This document shows positions 24,058 to 37,552 of a DNA stretch of 64,000 nucleotides, piece after piece. This DNA is from Ampullaceana balthica (lineage: Eukaryota; Mollusca; Gastropoda; Lymnaeidae). The DNA lies in contig CALYLW010000011.1 in the NCBI GenBank assembly GCA_944989445.1, forward strand, positions 3,067,501 to 3,131,500, read 5' to 3'. How positions within the stretch are numbered: the first letter of the stretch is position 1; every line of letters begins with the position of its first letter. The translations under genes and the position numbers were made by a program. The notes beneath the pieces are model-generated. The model was not told the origin of the DNA and searched no databases. It was given only the letters and a program-made list of their open reading frames with translations.

Positions 24058-26658
24058 TTCTTAATGAACTAAACCATCTTCATTGACTAATCACTAAACT
24101 ATCTTATTCTAGAATGAACCGATGTCCAACCATTTCCTAGTAGCGATCACGACTCTAGTGGTAAAATTACTCCATTTGCATTAAGGTCAAGCAAAAACAA
24201 CCCAAATGAGACGGCTTAAAAAAACACCGCATCCCCGAACCCCACGGGGAATAGACCAATCAAGAATCATCTGTTACGCGGGATCTCTAGAACCGTGTTT
24301 TTATTCTAAACAATCCCGGGAACTAAATGAAAAGATGACACCTCACTCTGTCTGAGGGTTTGTTATTTACCTTCATTAAAATTTCGCCGCATCTGTGAGG
24401 GACTTTATTGTTCTTCAGTTTATTGTATCATCGGGCCCGCCAGACCGGGCTCTTCGTGACGAGCTGTTTAAAAAAAAACAACAACTTCTAACCTGAACAG
24501 CACTGTCTGTCTTGATAGGATATTTTAGCATCTTCGGGTTGTTGAGGTTGGCAATGAGTTTTTGCTGATTTTTAGCATCTTGGGTGTAGGGAAAATAAGT
24601 TGCGGTTTCGGTCAGTCAGTTTAGACGGCGGCTAAAATGTAAGCTTAACGTATGGATATTATAAGGATACTAAACCATTCATTGACTATCTTTTCAATAA
24701 ACAAGCCTTTCATTTTAGCCAGTTTTTTTTCAAGAAACTCATCAATTTTATCCATTTAAAATTTGCTTTTGCCTGTAACACAAAAAATAGTTATCTTTGC
24801 ATCAAAACTTATTTAGAATCTCAAATAAGAACATCTAAAAACCTAGCAATGAAAACTTTGAAAATGTGTGACCTAACATTTAACATGGAATTAGTGGGTG
24901 AGTGGTAATGACGTTGTATAATATTAAATAAATGGAAAATTAAATAAAAAAAAGCGTTGATATTATTAGAAAAAGACATTCAAAAGATACATATATAATA
25001 AAATGCGCACAAAAAGGTAATTTAAAAAAAAAGAAAATTTATTTGTAGCAGGTTGTTTTTAAAAAATTGAATAATATGAGATACAATTAATGATTTAAGT
25101 TATGCAATTTTATTACTAGACTAAAATAAGTCAGTTGGCTGAAACCATTATTGATGCCGGCTAAGACAAGGGGATTGTTATAGTGGGACGAGACATATAC
25201 ACACATATATATATAGGCAGACATCAGGCAGAATGATTTCATTGATGTATCAACATCATCGCCCTAGACACAGATGATTGGATAATTAAAATAGAGCTCC
25301 GCCTTCAAGTCTATGGGGATGTAACGGAGTTTTGCCCGAGTTTATTGTCTGGATTATTTTGATGGGGTACGGGGTGGGCTGATAGCTGGATGGGGAACGT
25401 TTCTACAGGGACAGTGCAGTGTCCAGTTATTTGTTGCCTTATGAGCTTAATAATAAATCAATTTGTTGTGATCTACGTAAGAGGTTCGCAACCGGTGTGC
25501 CGCAAGATTGTGGTAGTTTATTGGTTGTTAACATAATTCTATTTTGATAGAGACCTTCGTATATGTGCGTTTGTTGAAGAAGCTGTTGATGTACATTTCT
25601 AAAAATTAGATTTTTGTCTTGTCCCTGCAAAGCGGGATCGGATGGTTCCAGGGTTAAGTTTTGTAATTAAAAAGTTTATAACTTAACCAAACCAAAGAAT
25701 ATTTTACACACGCTTTAAGATTGCTCGAGAGGTTGATCACAAGCTAATAGTATCATGCTACAGAGAGATTCGGATATAATTTATATCTATGGACATATAA
25801 TTCTCCGAGACTGAAAATATTTTCCTTCGAAGATTTAAGTTTGCTAAACAGTGCAGGGTCACGGGTGAGAAAATCGGTATTTTTGTAATTTCGCGGGTCT
25901 CTTTATAAATTTGATTTTCTCAATGTGTCCGGACCAGAAACTAATCAGTGCAATTTTTCTGTGTGACCCTGGCCAGCCATTGCGGACTGCTGTATGTAGT
26001 TCATCGACTGGGAGTATAGTGTGGGGCTGGCTGGCTGTTTTTATGACCGGGGTAACAGATCATTGCCGAGCAATCAAAACAAAGTCGTCGCAAACCAAAA
26101 CCCCATTCTGTCAGAACGCCACCCCTTAAATTATGTCATTTCACCCATATCAGTTTCCTTATAAATTAAAGTCACCATTGAGCGCGAATTTCCTTTTTTA
26201 GAAATATTTTCTCGAAGTCAAAGTTGCTTTAAAAAAATAAATAATAATATTTAATCAATTATTTTATAAAATTATTAATCGATTTATTTTGTTAGGGTCA
26301 GGGGTTGTTTAATATTATAACCAACTTACTCTGTAAGTTATTGAACATAGATTAAATTATTTATACTAAAATACTTTGGCTATACGTTTGTTGATAAGAG
26401 TAATAATTATAGTTCATGAATACGTTGTTTTTTTTTGGTTGTGTGCTGTCAGTCGGTGAGGGAAAAATGTGCAGCTGTGCTCTACGTCATACGAATAAGT
26501 GAACACGTCACCGATCAATTAATCATTAAGCCACTTTGTTCAGCTGATCGCGTAATCCACGCTTTATTTTGACCTTTGTCGCACACCCGATTGGTTATAG
26601 TAAACACACTTGTCTGGACGCATGGTGTGTTGTTGATGTAGCTACACATTTGTACTGC

Positions 26659-26686
26659 TGGTGTGTTTTTACTTTTCAACACACCA
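26659..26686. other. Perfect 9-bp inverted repeat (hairpin)
   Basis: TGGTGTGTT at 26659-26667 and AACACACCA at 26678-26686 are exact reverse complements around a 10-base loop. Function unknown. Confidence 0.6.
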
Positions 26687-27676
26687 GGCTAGTGTTTCCA
26701 CAATTCATCCAAACGTGGGGGTAAGGGGGTGGGGGGGGGGCATAAGCAGTTTTAAGGTCATTACAAGATTTTTCCGCACTCGGGCTAACTTCCTCATGTT
26801 AGCTCCAGTTATCCTAAGGCGTTGACACTTCTTGTTTGTTTTTTCCAAGCACTTCTTGTGCCTTGTATGCGCCTATTTGGTACACACCCGTACACGCACA
26901 CACACAAGAACACACACACACGTACACCCAAAATTAAATAAAATTAATTTATGACAAAGTTAAAAACAAACACAAAAAACATCTCTAGCAAACGTGATAT
27001 CAACCCAACGCCCATCCCCCCCCACCCCCCGGGCCAACACATCATCCTCTTCAGTCTTCAGGCTATCGTCGTATAACAAATGACGTCACGCTTGTTTCGT
27101 TACATTCTTCAAACAACACGATTACCGTGACCTATGATACCTTGTTATACATTCGAAAGAAGAAAAAAAACGACAGCACTTAGATTTTCGGAGTGTAGGT
27201 CTTTATGAAAGTTTGGTTTAATTACCGCCCCCCCCCCTCTTTTTTTTTATCTCCCTTAACCCTGCCGTTTTTATATTAATTAATTAACCAACGAATAGTG
27301 TCATCTATGTCACACCATGCACCATCATTACTTAACACTCACTTATAAAAAAAGGATCTGTTTTAATATTTTCATTTGATTTTAGAATTACATAAAATTG
27401 AGGCTCTGAAGCCCGACCGACCCCTTCTCTTTATATAGTAAGAGCCGTTCAAACATGGCATCAATAATTCACGGATAAACACTTCTTAGCCTTCTATTCA
27501 CAGAGATTGGTTATGTATACATTCCTACTTTGTTATCGTGAATAATTTCTAAGAGATTATTATTAAATCGCACATAAACTCTATTTATGTGATGAAACAA
27601 TGCTTTAAAATGTGGCGTGATAGCTTCATAAGCGCTCATTAATTTTATTAACCAAATTATACATAATGGACAAACC

Positions 27677-27777
27677 GATGTGTCAAACCAAAGCTTCGAT
27701 ATTTGTTATAGCACATCATTGATGTGTTAAACCAAAGCTTTGACATTCGTTATAGCAAATCATTGATGTGTTAAACA
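27677..27777. repeat. 44-bp tandem duplication, 2.3 copies
   Basis: Units start at 27677 and 27721, with a partial third (GATGTGTTAAAC) at 27765. The units differ at several bases, so the duplication is not recent. Confidence 0.85.
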
Positions 27778-28120
27778 CAATTTTTACTGACACTCGTGGG
27801 CGTGTCCCCACCCTTTCCTCTCCTCCCATAAGTTCGACTCCTCACGGTAGTTCTCTTTTCTTGTACTGTTAGTGAAACATGTCATATGTGTCTTGTACAA
27901 GCATCGGTACCAACCCGACTCCCACCCCTCACGATCCCTTTTCACCACGACTGCCATCGACCAGTAACCCTGGGCAGACCCCCTCCCCCCAGTAATCCAA
28001 TAAAAACAAGATTGATGGAAGGGACGCCACGATTTGCAGTTGATTCAAAGTGACCAATTTCCTATAACAATCAAAGCCCCTCAGCGATTGGTCCAAACCT
28101 GACCTATTTTTAACTGCGTC

Positions 28121-28181
28121 ATAGGGGGAGAGAGAGACACAGACAGAGGGAGAGGGACAGAGAATGTACAAAAAGGGAGAA

Positions 28182-28226
<45 letters not shown>

Positions 28227-28425
28227 CATCGAGAAGGAGAGAGAGAGAGAAAAGGGAGAAGGGGAGGGTGACAGAGAGGGGGAAAGGCAGCAGAGAGAAA
28301 GACAGATATGGAGAGACTGATTGAAAGACAGTAAGACAGACAGAAACGGAGAAAGACAGGCAGAGAAGAGGAGGCTGAGGAGTGATATACATAGAGGGAA
28401 GAGAGAGCTAGACTGACAGAGGGCG

Positions 28426-28496
<71 letters not shown>

Positions 28497-28500
28497 TATG
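28121..28500. repeat. GA/GACA microsatellite cluster
   Basis: Purine-rich low-complexity DNA with two pure (GA)n tracts, about 28189-28224 and 28431-28488, joined by GACAGA/GGGAGA-rich degenerate sequence. Minus-strand Ser/Leu/Pro-rich frames here are artefacts. Confidence 0.93.
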
Positions 28501-29136
28501 TAGAGTTATTAAAATCAACCTCCCTTGATTAAATATATTTATTCCATATTTGTGTTAATATTTAAAGTTACTAAAAATACAATTTAACAAATTCGGCATA
28601 TATTGTAATTCACATTACGCACATGATGTAAGCTTTGAGACTACACAATCTCTCCAGCTTACCCTCCGCCATCTGACACGACCCACCTAATCGATACTGC
28701 GTCAATGGTCTTTTTCAAAACTTCTTTTGACAGACTGCATCATTTTTATATTTTTGCATTTTATTTGTTATCACGAGTTTTTTTTTATGTCCGCTGTAAG
28801 GCAATCCACAGGGTTTTTTAGTTTGTGTTTAGTTGTGTTTAAAAAAAAACTTAATTTGTAAACCTTTAGTGGTATTATTTGAAAATTGTATACATAAATA
28901 ACATAGTCCATAGCCATTTAAACGTGTGTATGAGTATATAGGATTTTAATGCACATATTGATAAAAACAAATTGGGTTTATTCTCCTATAATATTATCCT
29001 TAAGAATATATTTAAAATTTTAAACGTGATAGGGTACCAAATAAAATCTTTGGATAAATATATATATTTTAAAATTTGTATTTTATGTAATTTGTTTTTT
29101 TTTAAGTTGATGATATTTCGTTTCTTTCTGTTCCAG

Positions 29137-29187
29137 GCACGATCTGAAAAACCTTTATTCTCAGCCAACCACGAACTGGACAGTTTG
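29137..29187 (+). CDS. Meis: Meis coding exon 3 (51 nt)
   Basis: Acceptor TTCTGTTCCAG and donor GTAAGT bound a 51-nt exon encoding ARSEKPLFSANHELDSL. It corresponds residue for residue to the 17-codon vertebrate exon IRAEKPLFSSNPELDNL, and RSEKP is the form seen in fly homothorax. It continues the Meis/PKNOX N-terminal domain (residues 141-157 from 8733). Both ends are phase 0. Length and phase equal those of the vertebrate exon. The Ala-Arg-Ser start matters for deciding the exon 2 donor. Confidence 0.95.
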
Positions 29188-32100
29188 GTAAGTACTTGAT
29201 TTGTTTTAACTCATCAACTTAATGTGTTAGATCTATAATAGGCACGAGTACGAAATCCTTTCCTTTTTGTTTAGACTCTTAAACATGCACGCCCGAGACA
29301 ATAAATGTATCAATACTCGTTTAACGTCATACTGTCCTAGGTGTTTAAAAAAAAGAGAAAAATACCAAAATATAAAAGGTTTATTATCAAATATTTACGA
29401 AATTCCACTTCCCATAAGTCCATGCCTCATCCAGATGGCGGAAATGGGAACAGACCCCCCCCCCAAATGGGCTTAACCCATCTCCTTGTCTGTACATGCG
29501 TCGCAAGGCCCCCTTTAAAAAAAAAGAAAGAGAGGAGGGGAAGCCCTCGTGACTTTGCCAGTCATTAGAGCCCACTGGCCCAGCGATACACCACAAAAAG
29601 CCGCTATCAACTAAATTTGCATCAATCTTTATTTTGACCTTCGCGCTGCCAAACACATTATAGGGCCCTTTGAATGCTTCCAAACTCTTCTGGCTCCCCG
29701 GGCGCCGAAGCAGCGTCTCTTTCAGCCCCCCACATTTCGAGAGGCCCTGGCATTATTCTCTTTCTTCAACCGTGAGTTGAGAAGGGGGGTTAGGGGGAGA
29801 GCTCCTCCTTCGCTCTCTCGATTATTGAGAAAGACCGGGTCCGTGGTGTTGATTCCAAGTAGCTCCATTTTCTTCTCGGTTCCGAGCCTTTCTGGGGAAA
29901 TTCATGCAATGCTCAGATGTTCTCTAAGCCCCCAAATGAAGGGAGATTATGCAGGCACTAGATCATGACATCAACATGACTAATCCAGAGCCAGTTTTTG
30001 CTCCACTTTGGCCGTGAAAAGGAGAGGGGTGGGGGCTAAATTGAAACATCGGCTTCCCCTTCCCATTTAGTCTTTGTAAACTGTTGATGCAACAGTAAGA
30101 GATGCATTTGTTTTAGAGAGTGTGATTAGAGCGTACAATTTATATATAAGGATGGACACCAATTATATTATGGGAAGGGTCAGGGACTGCTGAAACAATA
30201 CGGAAAATAACTAACCCGAAAAATATCAAATATTAAAATTGTATTTCTCAAAGACGGCACTAAAACGTGTCTTTTATTTGGTATGGTTAAAATTAAACAG
30301 GAAAACAACTATTTGTTCTTTGCATTTTGCAATTATGGAAGTTAACTCTCGCTGTGTTGAGAAGATATTGGCATTGGCTTTGCTCTTCTAATGTTTACTC
30401 AAAATTTTACCCACAGAGCAAAATCTTAACTCTTGGCTCAAATCTTTGAAACTAAATTAACCCCCAGTCGGTGACGAGTGTTACTTTCTTCCCTGGGCCA
30501 GTGTTCTCCCTCCCTGATTTCTGGTCAGCTTACACCTCACTGTTAATTAGTCCTGCCACCGGCGAGATGGCGTGGGGAGGAGAAATGAGGGGAGGAGGGG
30601 TACCGCGGCCAGGATTGGACCCGAAGTCCTCTAATGTATTTTTGATGTGAAAAATTAGCCTTGTTACTCCACGGTGCCCAAATGCCATATCTACGCACCC
30701 CGCCACCGCCGCGATAAGACCGTGCATTCTGACGCAAGGCTGCGCAGCATGGGGCGCTGCTGCTGCGTAAGTGATAAATGATTCGCACCATTACGTCAAA
30801 ACCAGGGAAACCGCAGGGGGATGCCAGAAGTCCTTGGGCATTTCAGCACCATCCTGGCACCAGATAGGAATCTCTGGGTGTGCTAGCGCTCACTGGTCAA
30901 TTATTCCTTGAACCTCCTGGAGTCACTGGTCAATTATAAATTGACCTCTTGCATTATTTATTGTACTCTATTGCCGGGGGTCTATCTCCAAGACGTCTAG
31001 TTCGACCCGGTCCCCTCTGCTAAATTATATCTCGCTGACTTGAAACACGAGATACAAACTAAATTAAATATGGTTTAAGAACAGTGCGGCTTTAAATATC
31101 ATGTTTGGTTACCCCCCTCTCCCCCCCCCTGTTGTGTTGTTTGTGGTAGCATAGACAATAGACAAAATGCAGGAGAAGTCATACAGATTGGTCGCTTGGT
31201 CTTGCCACTATTAGTATTATTTGGAGCGGGCAATCATCAACAAGTAAAGAATGAACAATCAAGGTTTTAAACCAATGTTTTCGAGTTCTTAACACAAAGG
31301 CATAAGCCAAATATTGAAATAATGAAATATTTATTAGATTTTAACAGTCTTTTGTTGTAATTGTTTTTTTCTTCTTCTTTTCTGCTCATATGATATTATT
31401 GAGATAGCGAGTTGTGTCGTGTTTGAAGAAATAGAAATTACTCTTGGTGCTGGTCATTAAATAAGAAAAAACAAAAAAAAACAATTTTATTGCTCTTTTT
31501 TAAATTAAGGAAGGCACAGTTCCTAACAAACAAACAGACGAGATCATGTCCCCTCCAAGGACACCCCCCCCCCGCCACTACAACACTTTCCCTTTATCTC
31601 TTATCTCTCTTGCACCTGACTTCACCCTCGGCACCCTTCCTCTCCCAGGCCCTCTAATGGCTTGTCCAGCGCTGACCTCATGCTGACCGCTACCTTGACC
31701 TTTGTTTTAATTGGCTCCCGTTGGCCAGCTAATGTTCTTACATGAGGAGTGATGACTGGAAGGTGGATGAGAATACCAGACACTGACAGCCTGTTGCTTG
31801 CCCTGTAACTGGTCATAAAAGTTAACGAGGAAACCACTGGCATATCTGGCCCACCAATCGCTTAGAATTGAGCCGTTAAGAGTACACAATAGCACAATTT
31901 TTTGCATTACAGCTCAAGAGCACAAAAATAAGGCTGTTAAAAAATAATAGTACAGTTCCATATGGTGCAAAAGGCTTTAACATAAATATTATTGTGTATT
32001 TTTTTTTATCGCTATTTACTCTCCAATTAGCGTGTTTTAATTATATTTTTATGTAGCCATAATTTATGTTCAAATTTTCTCCATTCAGGCGTGTATCGAG

Positions 32101-35100
32101 GTATTAAAAACACTTGAGAGCTATTGAACTTAAAACTTGCATTAGCCATAATGGTAATGTGCACATCAATTTATGACTTTTGCTTGTCAACTTTATATCG
32201 GAGATGATGAAAACAGGTTGAGATAATTTCAGTGAGATACCTCGACCTCAAATATCACATTGGATTAGCATCAACGGTCAATTGTTATAATATCCTTCAT
32301 TTACCTTTTACCCCCTTGACCTTGAGATTGATGACGAATAATCGATAAATTATAGTAAACAATGCGTACAAAAACATGTTCTAGGAGAAAGAATTAATGA
32401 TAGCAACATAGAACATAGAGATTAACATCAGGGTAAGGTAATACTCGGATCTACTGGAATTAACGGGATCCAATGAGAACATGAAATTCAATTAATAGTT
32501 AGTTATTGTTTCGTCTCCTTTCTGTAGTTAATTAATTGACGGCTTTAACACATCGTCGTGTGAAATTCAAACATGTTTTTGCTGTGTAAAGTTTTTGCTA
32601 ATACCATTGGGTAGCAACAGATCTAAACCAATTTTAAGACAATCGAAAATGTTGAACATTTTAAAAACGTAAAATTAATGTATAAAAAAAAACATTGACT
32701 TAAATAACGTTTCATTCTCGACTTTAAATAGCTTAATAGATGTAATATTTTATATTTTTTTCATATAATTTTCTTGTTCGGCTTATTTTAATCCCCTGTA
32801 TTGTTTTAGCGTATGCTGTCCAATCATGTGTAGATGGATAAAATGCAAACCCGCAGTCTCACCCATATTTTTGTTTGCTGTCGAATCTTCCTGTTCAACT
32901 TTTAAAAATAGAGAGTTGCTCTCGTCATCGAATTAATACTTAAATATTTACCACGCAAAGTACAATAATTTTTGTTATAAACTTCATGTTCTATTTTCGC
33001 ATATTTGTTAAAAATCAATAATTAAAATGTTCCGAATTGATGTTTGACAATTTGTTTTCACCTTGAGGGAAAAAAACGTGATTATTTCAGAACTTTCGCT
33101 CAAATAAATTATTTCAGTTTTTAAAATTAATTTAAGATGTGCTATCGAATTTTTCTTTTTCATATTCCAAAAAAGATTTATAAATTTAACAGTTTAAAAC
33201 AATAAAGCCCTATTTAATGACGTTGTTGTTATTATTTCAATTTTTTGCGTCCTCGCGCTAATGTTATTTGTTTAAAGCGAAACTAAAAAAGCACGTCAGC
33301 AGCCATTGTTTCCTAGGCAACATGTCAGGGCACTCATTAACCCCCTCTCTCAACAAATTTATTTGATGACTTTATCAATCATCCGTCCCTGAGAATAGTC
33401 GTCCATCCTTGCTGGTATCTAATCAATTTATGGAGGAGTAAAGGGGGGAGGGGGGAAGAGCCGAAAGGAGGGGTGGGACAGGAGGGATTCCCATGTTAAC
33501 CTTATTGTACACACTGCTGGGTCAGTGTTGTTCTGTCAGTGGAGCAATAGATGTGTTTTTGACTTTATGACACTTGTTAACACGAGCTCAAAGCCTGACG
33601 TACATGATTCTCACCACAACGCTTAAAGCCCTAAAATGTTTGAGTCCACCCAGTTATAGAACAGTTTGTATTTCTGGCGTCTATTATAATGACAATGAAA
33701 GACATTGACAGCATTTAAAATAATTATGATCTGTTATTAAATCATTGTTTAAAATATCTCATTTCTACTTCAATCATATTTTAAAATTATCTTTAATCAA
33801 ATAATTGTTTAAAATTATCATCTGCAATTATCTGTAACAGAAAAGATTCTTCTTAAAAAACTCACTTTATTTTTTTTAATAAAATGGATGTTTAAGAGTT
33901 AAAATGCGAAAATTAACATAATTTAACTGCTAAATGGGTCTATTATAAGTGTGACCCGATATGCAAGTGCATATCTTCAGTTAACAGTAATAATATTTCT
34001 TCAGACAATATGTTATCTTCATGATGGGCTGTCTCAACTCTGTAATGACCGATTTCCTCGACGCCACTGAGAGATTTCGGACATGTGTCCGAGATGACAC
34101 TGAAGTTACGTCACATATCAGCTGCTGGTTTATATGCCAGTGGCACCATTAGAGTACAGTTTAAAAGAAAACGCCAGCGTGATAACGGAACACAACAACA
34201 GCGGTAGTCGTAGACGCTGCCATGTCACCGCCTAGCCACAACAACGGCTGGGAACGTCCAAGCACCGCGCAGGATGTGACGTCTGGGGTCGACCAGCAGC
34301 AGATCGGAGCACAGCGCCAGACAGCACATTTGTTTGATCACAGGGATCTTTCCAGTGCAGCCCCCCCCCCGCCCGTTTATAGTGTTGTCATTGCCCACAG
34401 AGGATCAATCGGTAGAAGCATAGAAGCACGTGAAAATACGAGGGGTGATATGGAGGCTGCGGCAAAAAAAAATGTGTTGAAATTTCAAATCAAACCAATG
34501 ACAACCCTTATGTCGTTTGCCAAAAAACCCCGTCCATGATGAAATGTGCCAACTGGAGCAGACCTCTACACCCCCCCCACTCCCCAATTTGTATACTTAC
34601 TTGTCCATTTCTCGCCTGTATGAGATATGCATCACGCATAATGTGATTGTAATATACGTTTTGGAAACCCCACTTCTTTTTAAATTAAATAAATAAGTCC
34701 CGTATTTAGCTTAGATATTTAACGAATTCGCTTCAGTTAAGAACTCGGACATTCCTTTGAGAAACGTCTTTGATGTAAGGACAATAACTATACGTTTTAT
34801 CAATAATAGATGGGAGATAAAAAAAATATTTTAAAATCCTTAAAAAGAATACAGAATAAATTTAAAGAGAAAAAAATTAAGCGAGAGGTTATTTTCATTT
34901 CAGGAAGATTAATCAGGAATTTTTATAATGCGTAAGATAAATGTGGGGAAAAAATAAATCTAAGCTGAAGTTTGCAAACACATTTTATTTTGTATTTTTT
35001 ATTCTAGGATATTAAGATATATTGATTTTTAAAAAGATATGTTCTGATCATAATTGATGGATGCTATTGATGAATTTGATAATTATTCTGACTGTAATGA

Positions 35101-35115
35101 TGATTATGCCCACAG
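29188..35115 (+). other. Meis intron 3 (5.9 kb)
   Basis: Donor GTAAGT at 29188, acceptor CCCACAG ending at 35115, phase 0. It is the intron with the fewest tandem repeats. Relatively GC-rich unique blocks lie at about 29400-30060, 30530-30990 and 31550-31860. A promoter-like cluster and 105-codon open frame lie at 34106-34539. C/G homopolymer runs occur near 31125 and 34362. No recognised protein homology. Confidence 0.85.
34106..34539 (+). other. Promoter-like cluster plus 105-codon open frame of unknown status
   Basis: In order: a CRE-like TTACGTCA (34106-34113), an E-box CAGCTG (34119-34124), a TATA-like TTTATAT (34129-34135), then 87 bases to an ATG at 34222 in good context (GCTGCCATG). 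The frame runs 105 codons to TGA at 34537-34539 and starts MSPPSHNNGWERP. It contains a run of prolines from a homopolymeric C tract, and it resembles no family I know. It sits 577 bp upstream of Meis exon 4. It could be an alternative first exon, an unrelated small transcript, or chance. These motifs are common, so this remains speculative. Confidence 0.2.
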
Positions 35116-35166
35116 ATGATCCAGGCAATTCAAGTATTACGATTTCACCTCTTGGAGTTAGAAAAG
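35116..35166 (+). CDS. Meis: Meis coding exon 4 (51 nt)
   Basis: Acceptor CCCACAG and donor GTAAGT bound 17 codons: MIQAIQVLRFHLLELEK. This is identical to the vertebrate MEIS1 exon of the same length and phase as I know it. It is the helical core of the PBC-binding domain (residues 158-174 from 8733). Both splice phases are 0, so skipping exon 3, exon 4 or both would keep the frame. Confidence 0.97.
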
Positions 35167-35297
35167 GTAAGTGACTCTTCGCAGATATGAAACCAAAAAT
35201 AGTTATATATTAATTTGATAAGCTATACGAGATTTAATTGCATAGCTGCTCATTCTTTGATCACCAGTATAAGCGATGCAAGTACAAACATTTATAA

Positions 35298-35342
35298 ACA
35301 TATATATATATATATATATATACTATATAATAATATATATAC
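35298..35342. repeat. TA microsatellite
   Basis: An interrupted (TA)n tract of about 45 bp. Confidence 0.9.
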
Positions 35343-36345
35343 ATATTTTAAAAGCACTCGTAATCAGATTCTTTTATTGCACTAGTACTAGTGGAATGAT
35401 TTACTTTTCATTAATCAATTCATAGTGGATCCTGTTTGTAAGGAGTGAGGTTGTTTGTGGAAAGTCGTAGTTAGAACTTGGCAAGATATTGAGTCGGCAT
35501 AACGGCGTGCAATACGATCTCATTGTCGACACGATATCTTAACGACGACTGATTGTCTTGAAATCCTCGGATCCCTTGCTTCTCTGTGTTTCTGTCTTGA
35601 TTTATGGCCGGCTTGAATGACGAGAAATTGCTTGATCTTCGGGTTACTTGTTGTTTTAAACATCGTTGAAAACTCGCGCCGCTCTGATAGTCCTTGCAGT
35701 TTGCAGGGCAATCAGTCACCAAAGCCTAACGAGAAGAGACTAGCGATTAGCTGTAGTGTCAGAAGTGAAGTTCACGGATGAAATAGCTGGAGCATTAAAA
35801 TATAAAGAACTTACATTATTTACTGGGTCTACCAACAACCGACATTTATTCTGCTGCACAGTGCACTTTGCCTTTCGCTACAGTTCCTATACTATGCACA
35901 TTTCTTTTCCTAAATATTTGGAAGAAAAATCACAAGTTGTTTAAAAAAAAATTCTTAGCTGTATTTTATTTTAAAATTTATTTAGATTTTAAAAAAAAAT
36001 AGCATTAAAAAATAAATACAAACCCAGAACTATCTAAACCAACTTATTCCCTCACCAAAAATCACCATTTGCAATAATCTAATCAAAAAGTGATTCTCTT
36101 ACTTTAGGGTTGTAACTTTAAAAAAAAGGATAAACTAAGAAATGACTAGCTAACTAGGCCAGCAGATAAGAAGAGTAGGCTGCCCCTGGCGTCCTACAAC
36201 GCAAAAGCCTAGATTAAAAAATGGTGGACGGAAATAGCGATCAGAGCAAACAATGGATTTCTGGGATTTTCATTTGTCTTCGCCCCTTCTCTCCCCATTT
36301 CCTTTCTTTTCCCTTCCCCGTTCCTAACTCCTCTTGTATAAGAAT

Positions 36346-36668
36346 CGCGAGCAGCCAATGTTCTTACCTAACTAGGAGCAGCCAATGTTCCTACCTAACT
36401 AGGAGCAGCCAATGTTCCTACCTATAACTAGGAGCAGCCAATGTTCCTACCTAACTAGGAGCAGCCAATGTTCCTACCTAACTAGGAGCAGCCAATGTTC
36501 CTACCTAACTAGGAGCAGCCAATGTTCCTACCTATAACTAGGAGCAGCCAATGTTCCTACCTAACTAGGAGCAGCCAATGTTCCTACCTAACTAGGAGCA
36601 GCCAATGTTCCTACCTAACTAGGAGCAGCCAATGTTCCTACCTAACTAGGAGCAGCCAATGTTCCTAC
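36346..36668. repeat. 27-bp minisatellite, 12 copies
   Basis: Twelve copies of AGGAGCAGCCAATGTTCCTA followed by CCTAACT. Two copies carry a TA insertion (CCTATAACT), and the two are five units apart, suggesting a block duplication of five units. The first copy has CGAGCAGCC and TTCTTACC variants. Confidence 0.95.
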
Positions 36669-37050
36669 ACTAGGAGGACATTATAAAAACCGTTTGAACG
36701 CATCCCCTGTCTATGTAGTCTCTGTCCTACAGACAGTTGTTATTTTAGCCAAGACGCCGGGTGTATATTTTTAAAAAAAATCATAATTCAACATGACATT
36801 TAGGAGGTTAATTAAAACATGACAATGAAACTGCGTCTGAGATTTATGTGGCGGGAGGGGTTGGGGAAACAACATAAAATCTTGGAATTATTCGTAAACT
36901 TTAAAATGTCAAATGACAACAAATTCAGAAGACAGCGGCGTGTTCCAAGGCAGTGGATAGTTCATGTAGAAAACAAGGGGTGGGCTGGTAGAACTAAATT
37001 ATTCCCGATTTAACTTGATTCAATTAATTCTTGAAATTATATATTGCCAC

Positions 37051-37236
37051 CAATGTTCTCTCTAAGGTTCGTTGGTCCGTGTGCAAAGAGAAAAAACTCG
37101 TGTGCAAAATTGCTCAACATACATTTTGTGTGCAATATTTAACAAAATTTACTGCGTGGTAGTTCTAAACTGCTGCGCGGCGTCCTTTAGATGTCTGCGC
37201 GGCCGCGCAATCGAGCAGCTTAAAGGGAACTTTGAA
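37051..37236. mobile_element. hAT-type MITE, copy A (~186 bp)
   Basis: Starts CAATGTTCTCTCTAAGG and ends TTAAAGGGAACTTTG, imperfect terminal inverted repeats. Flanks ATTGCCAC (37043-37050) and TTTGCCAC (37237-37244) match 7 of 8, as expected of an 8-bp target-site duplication. It shares the interior with the element at 60461: CGTGTGCAAA, ACTCGTGTGC, CTGCGCGGCGTC and CTGCGCGGCCGCGCA. That marks both as members of one dispersed family. No transposase. Confidence 0.8.
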
Positions 37237-37552
37237 TTTGCCACTATATCTCCTCAAAACTTTAAACATTGTCTGTGGTCTCTGGTGGCCCACAATTCAA
37301 TACGCCACTGGGGGCATTCACCCGTGCTAACTCTGTTGACACTGTTTCTCGCTGAAATTTTCCATCTTTCAATTTACAAAGAAATAATAATTTTAAAAAA
37401 TTGTTATTCTTATTTTGTGTGTGGTGTTTTTGTTTTATCCTTAAGTTCTTAAAGTTACGCCTATTTTATTGGATTCAAAAATATAGTGCCCTAAAAAGAT
37501 GACAGACCGATTTACATGCATTACGGAAAACGAATGATTTAACTTGGGCTGA

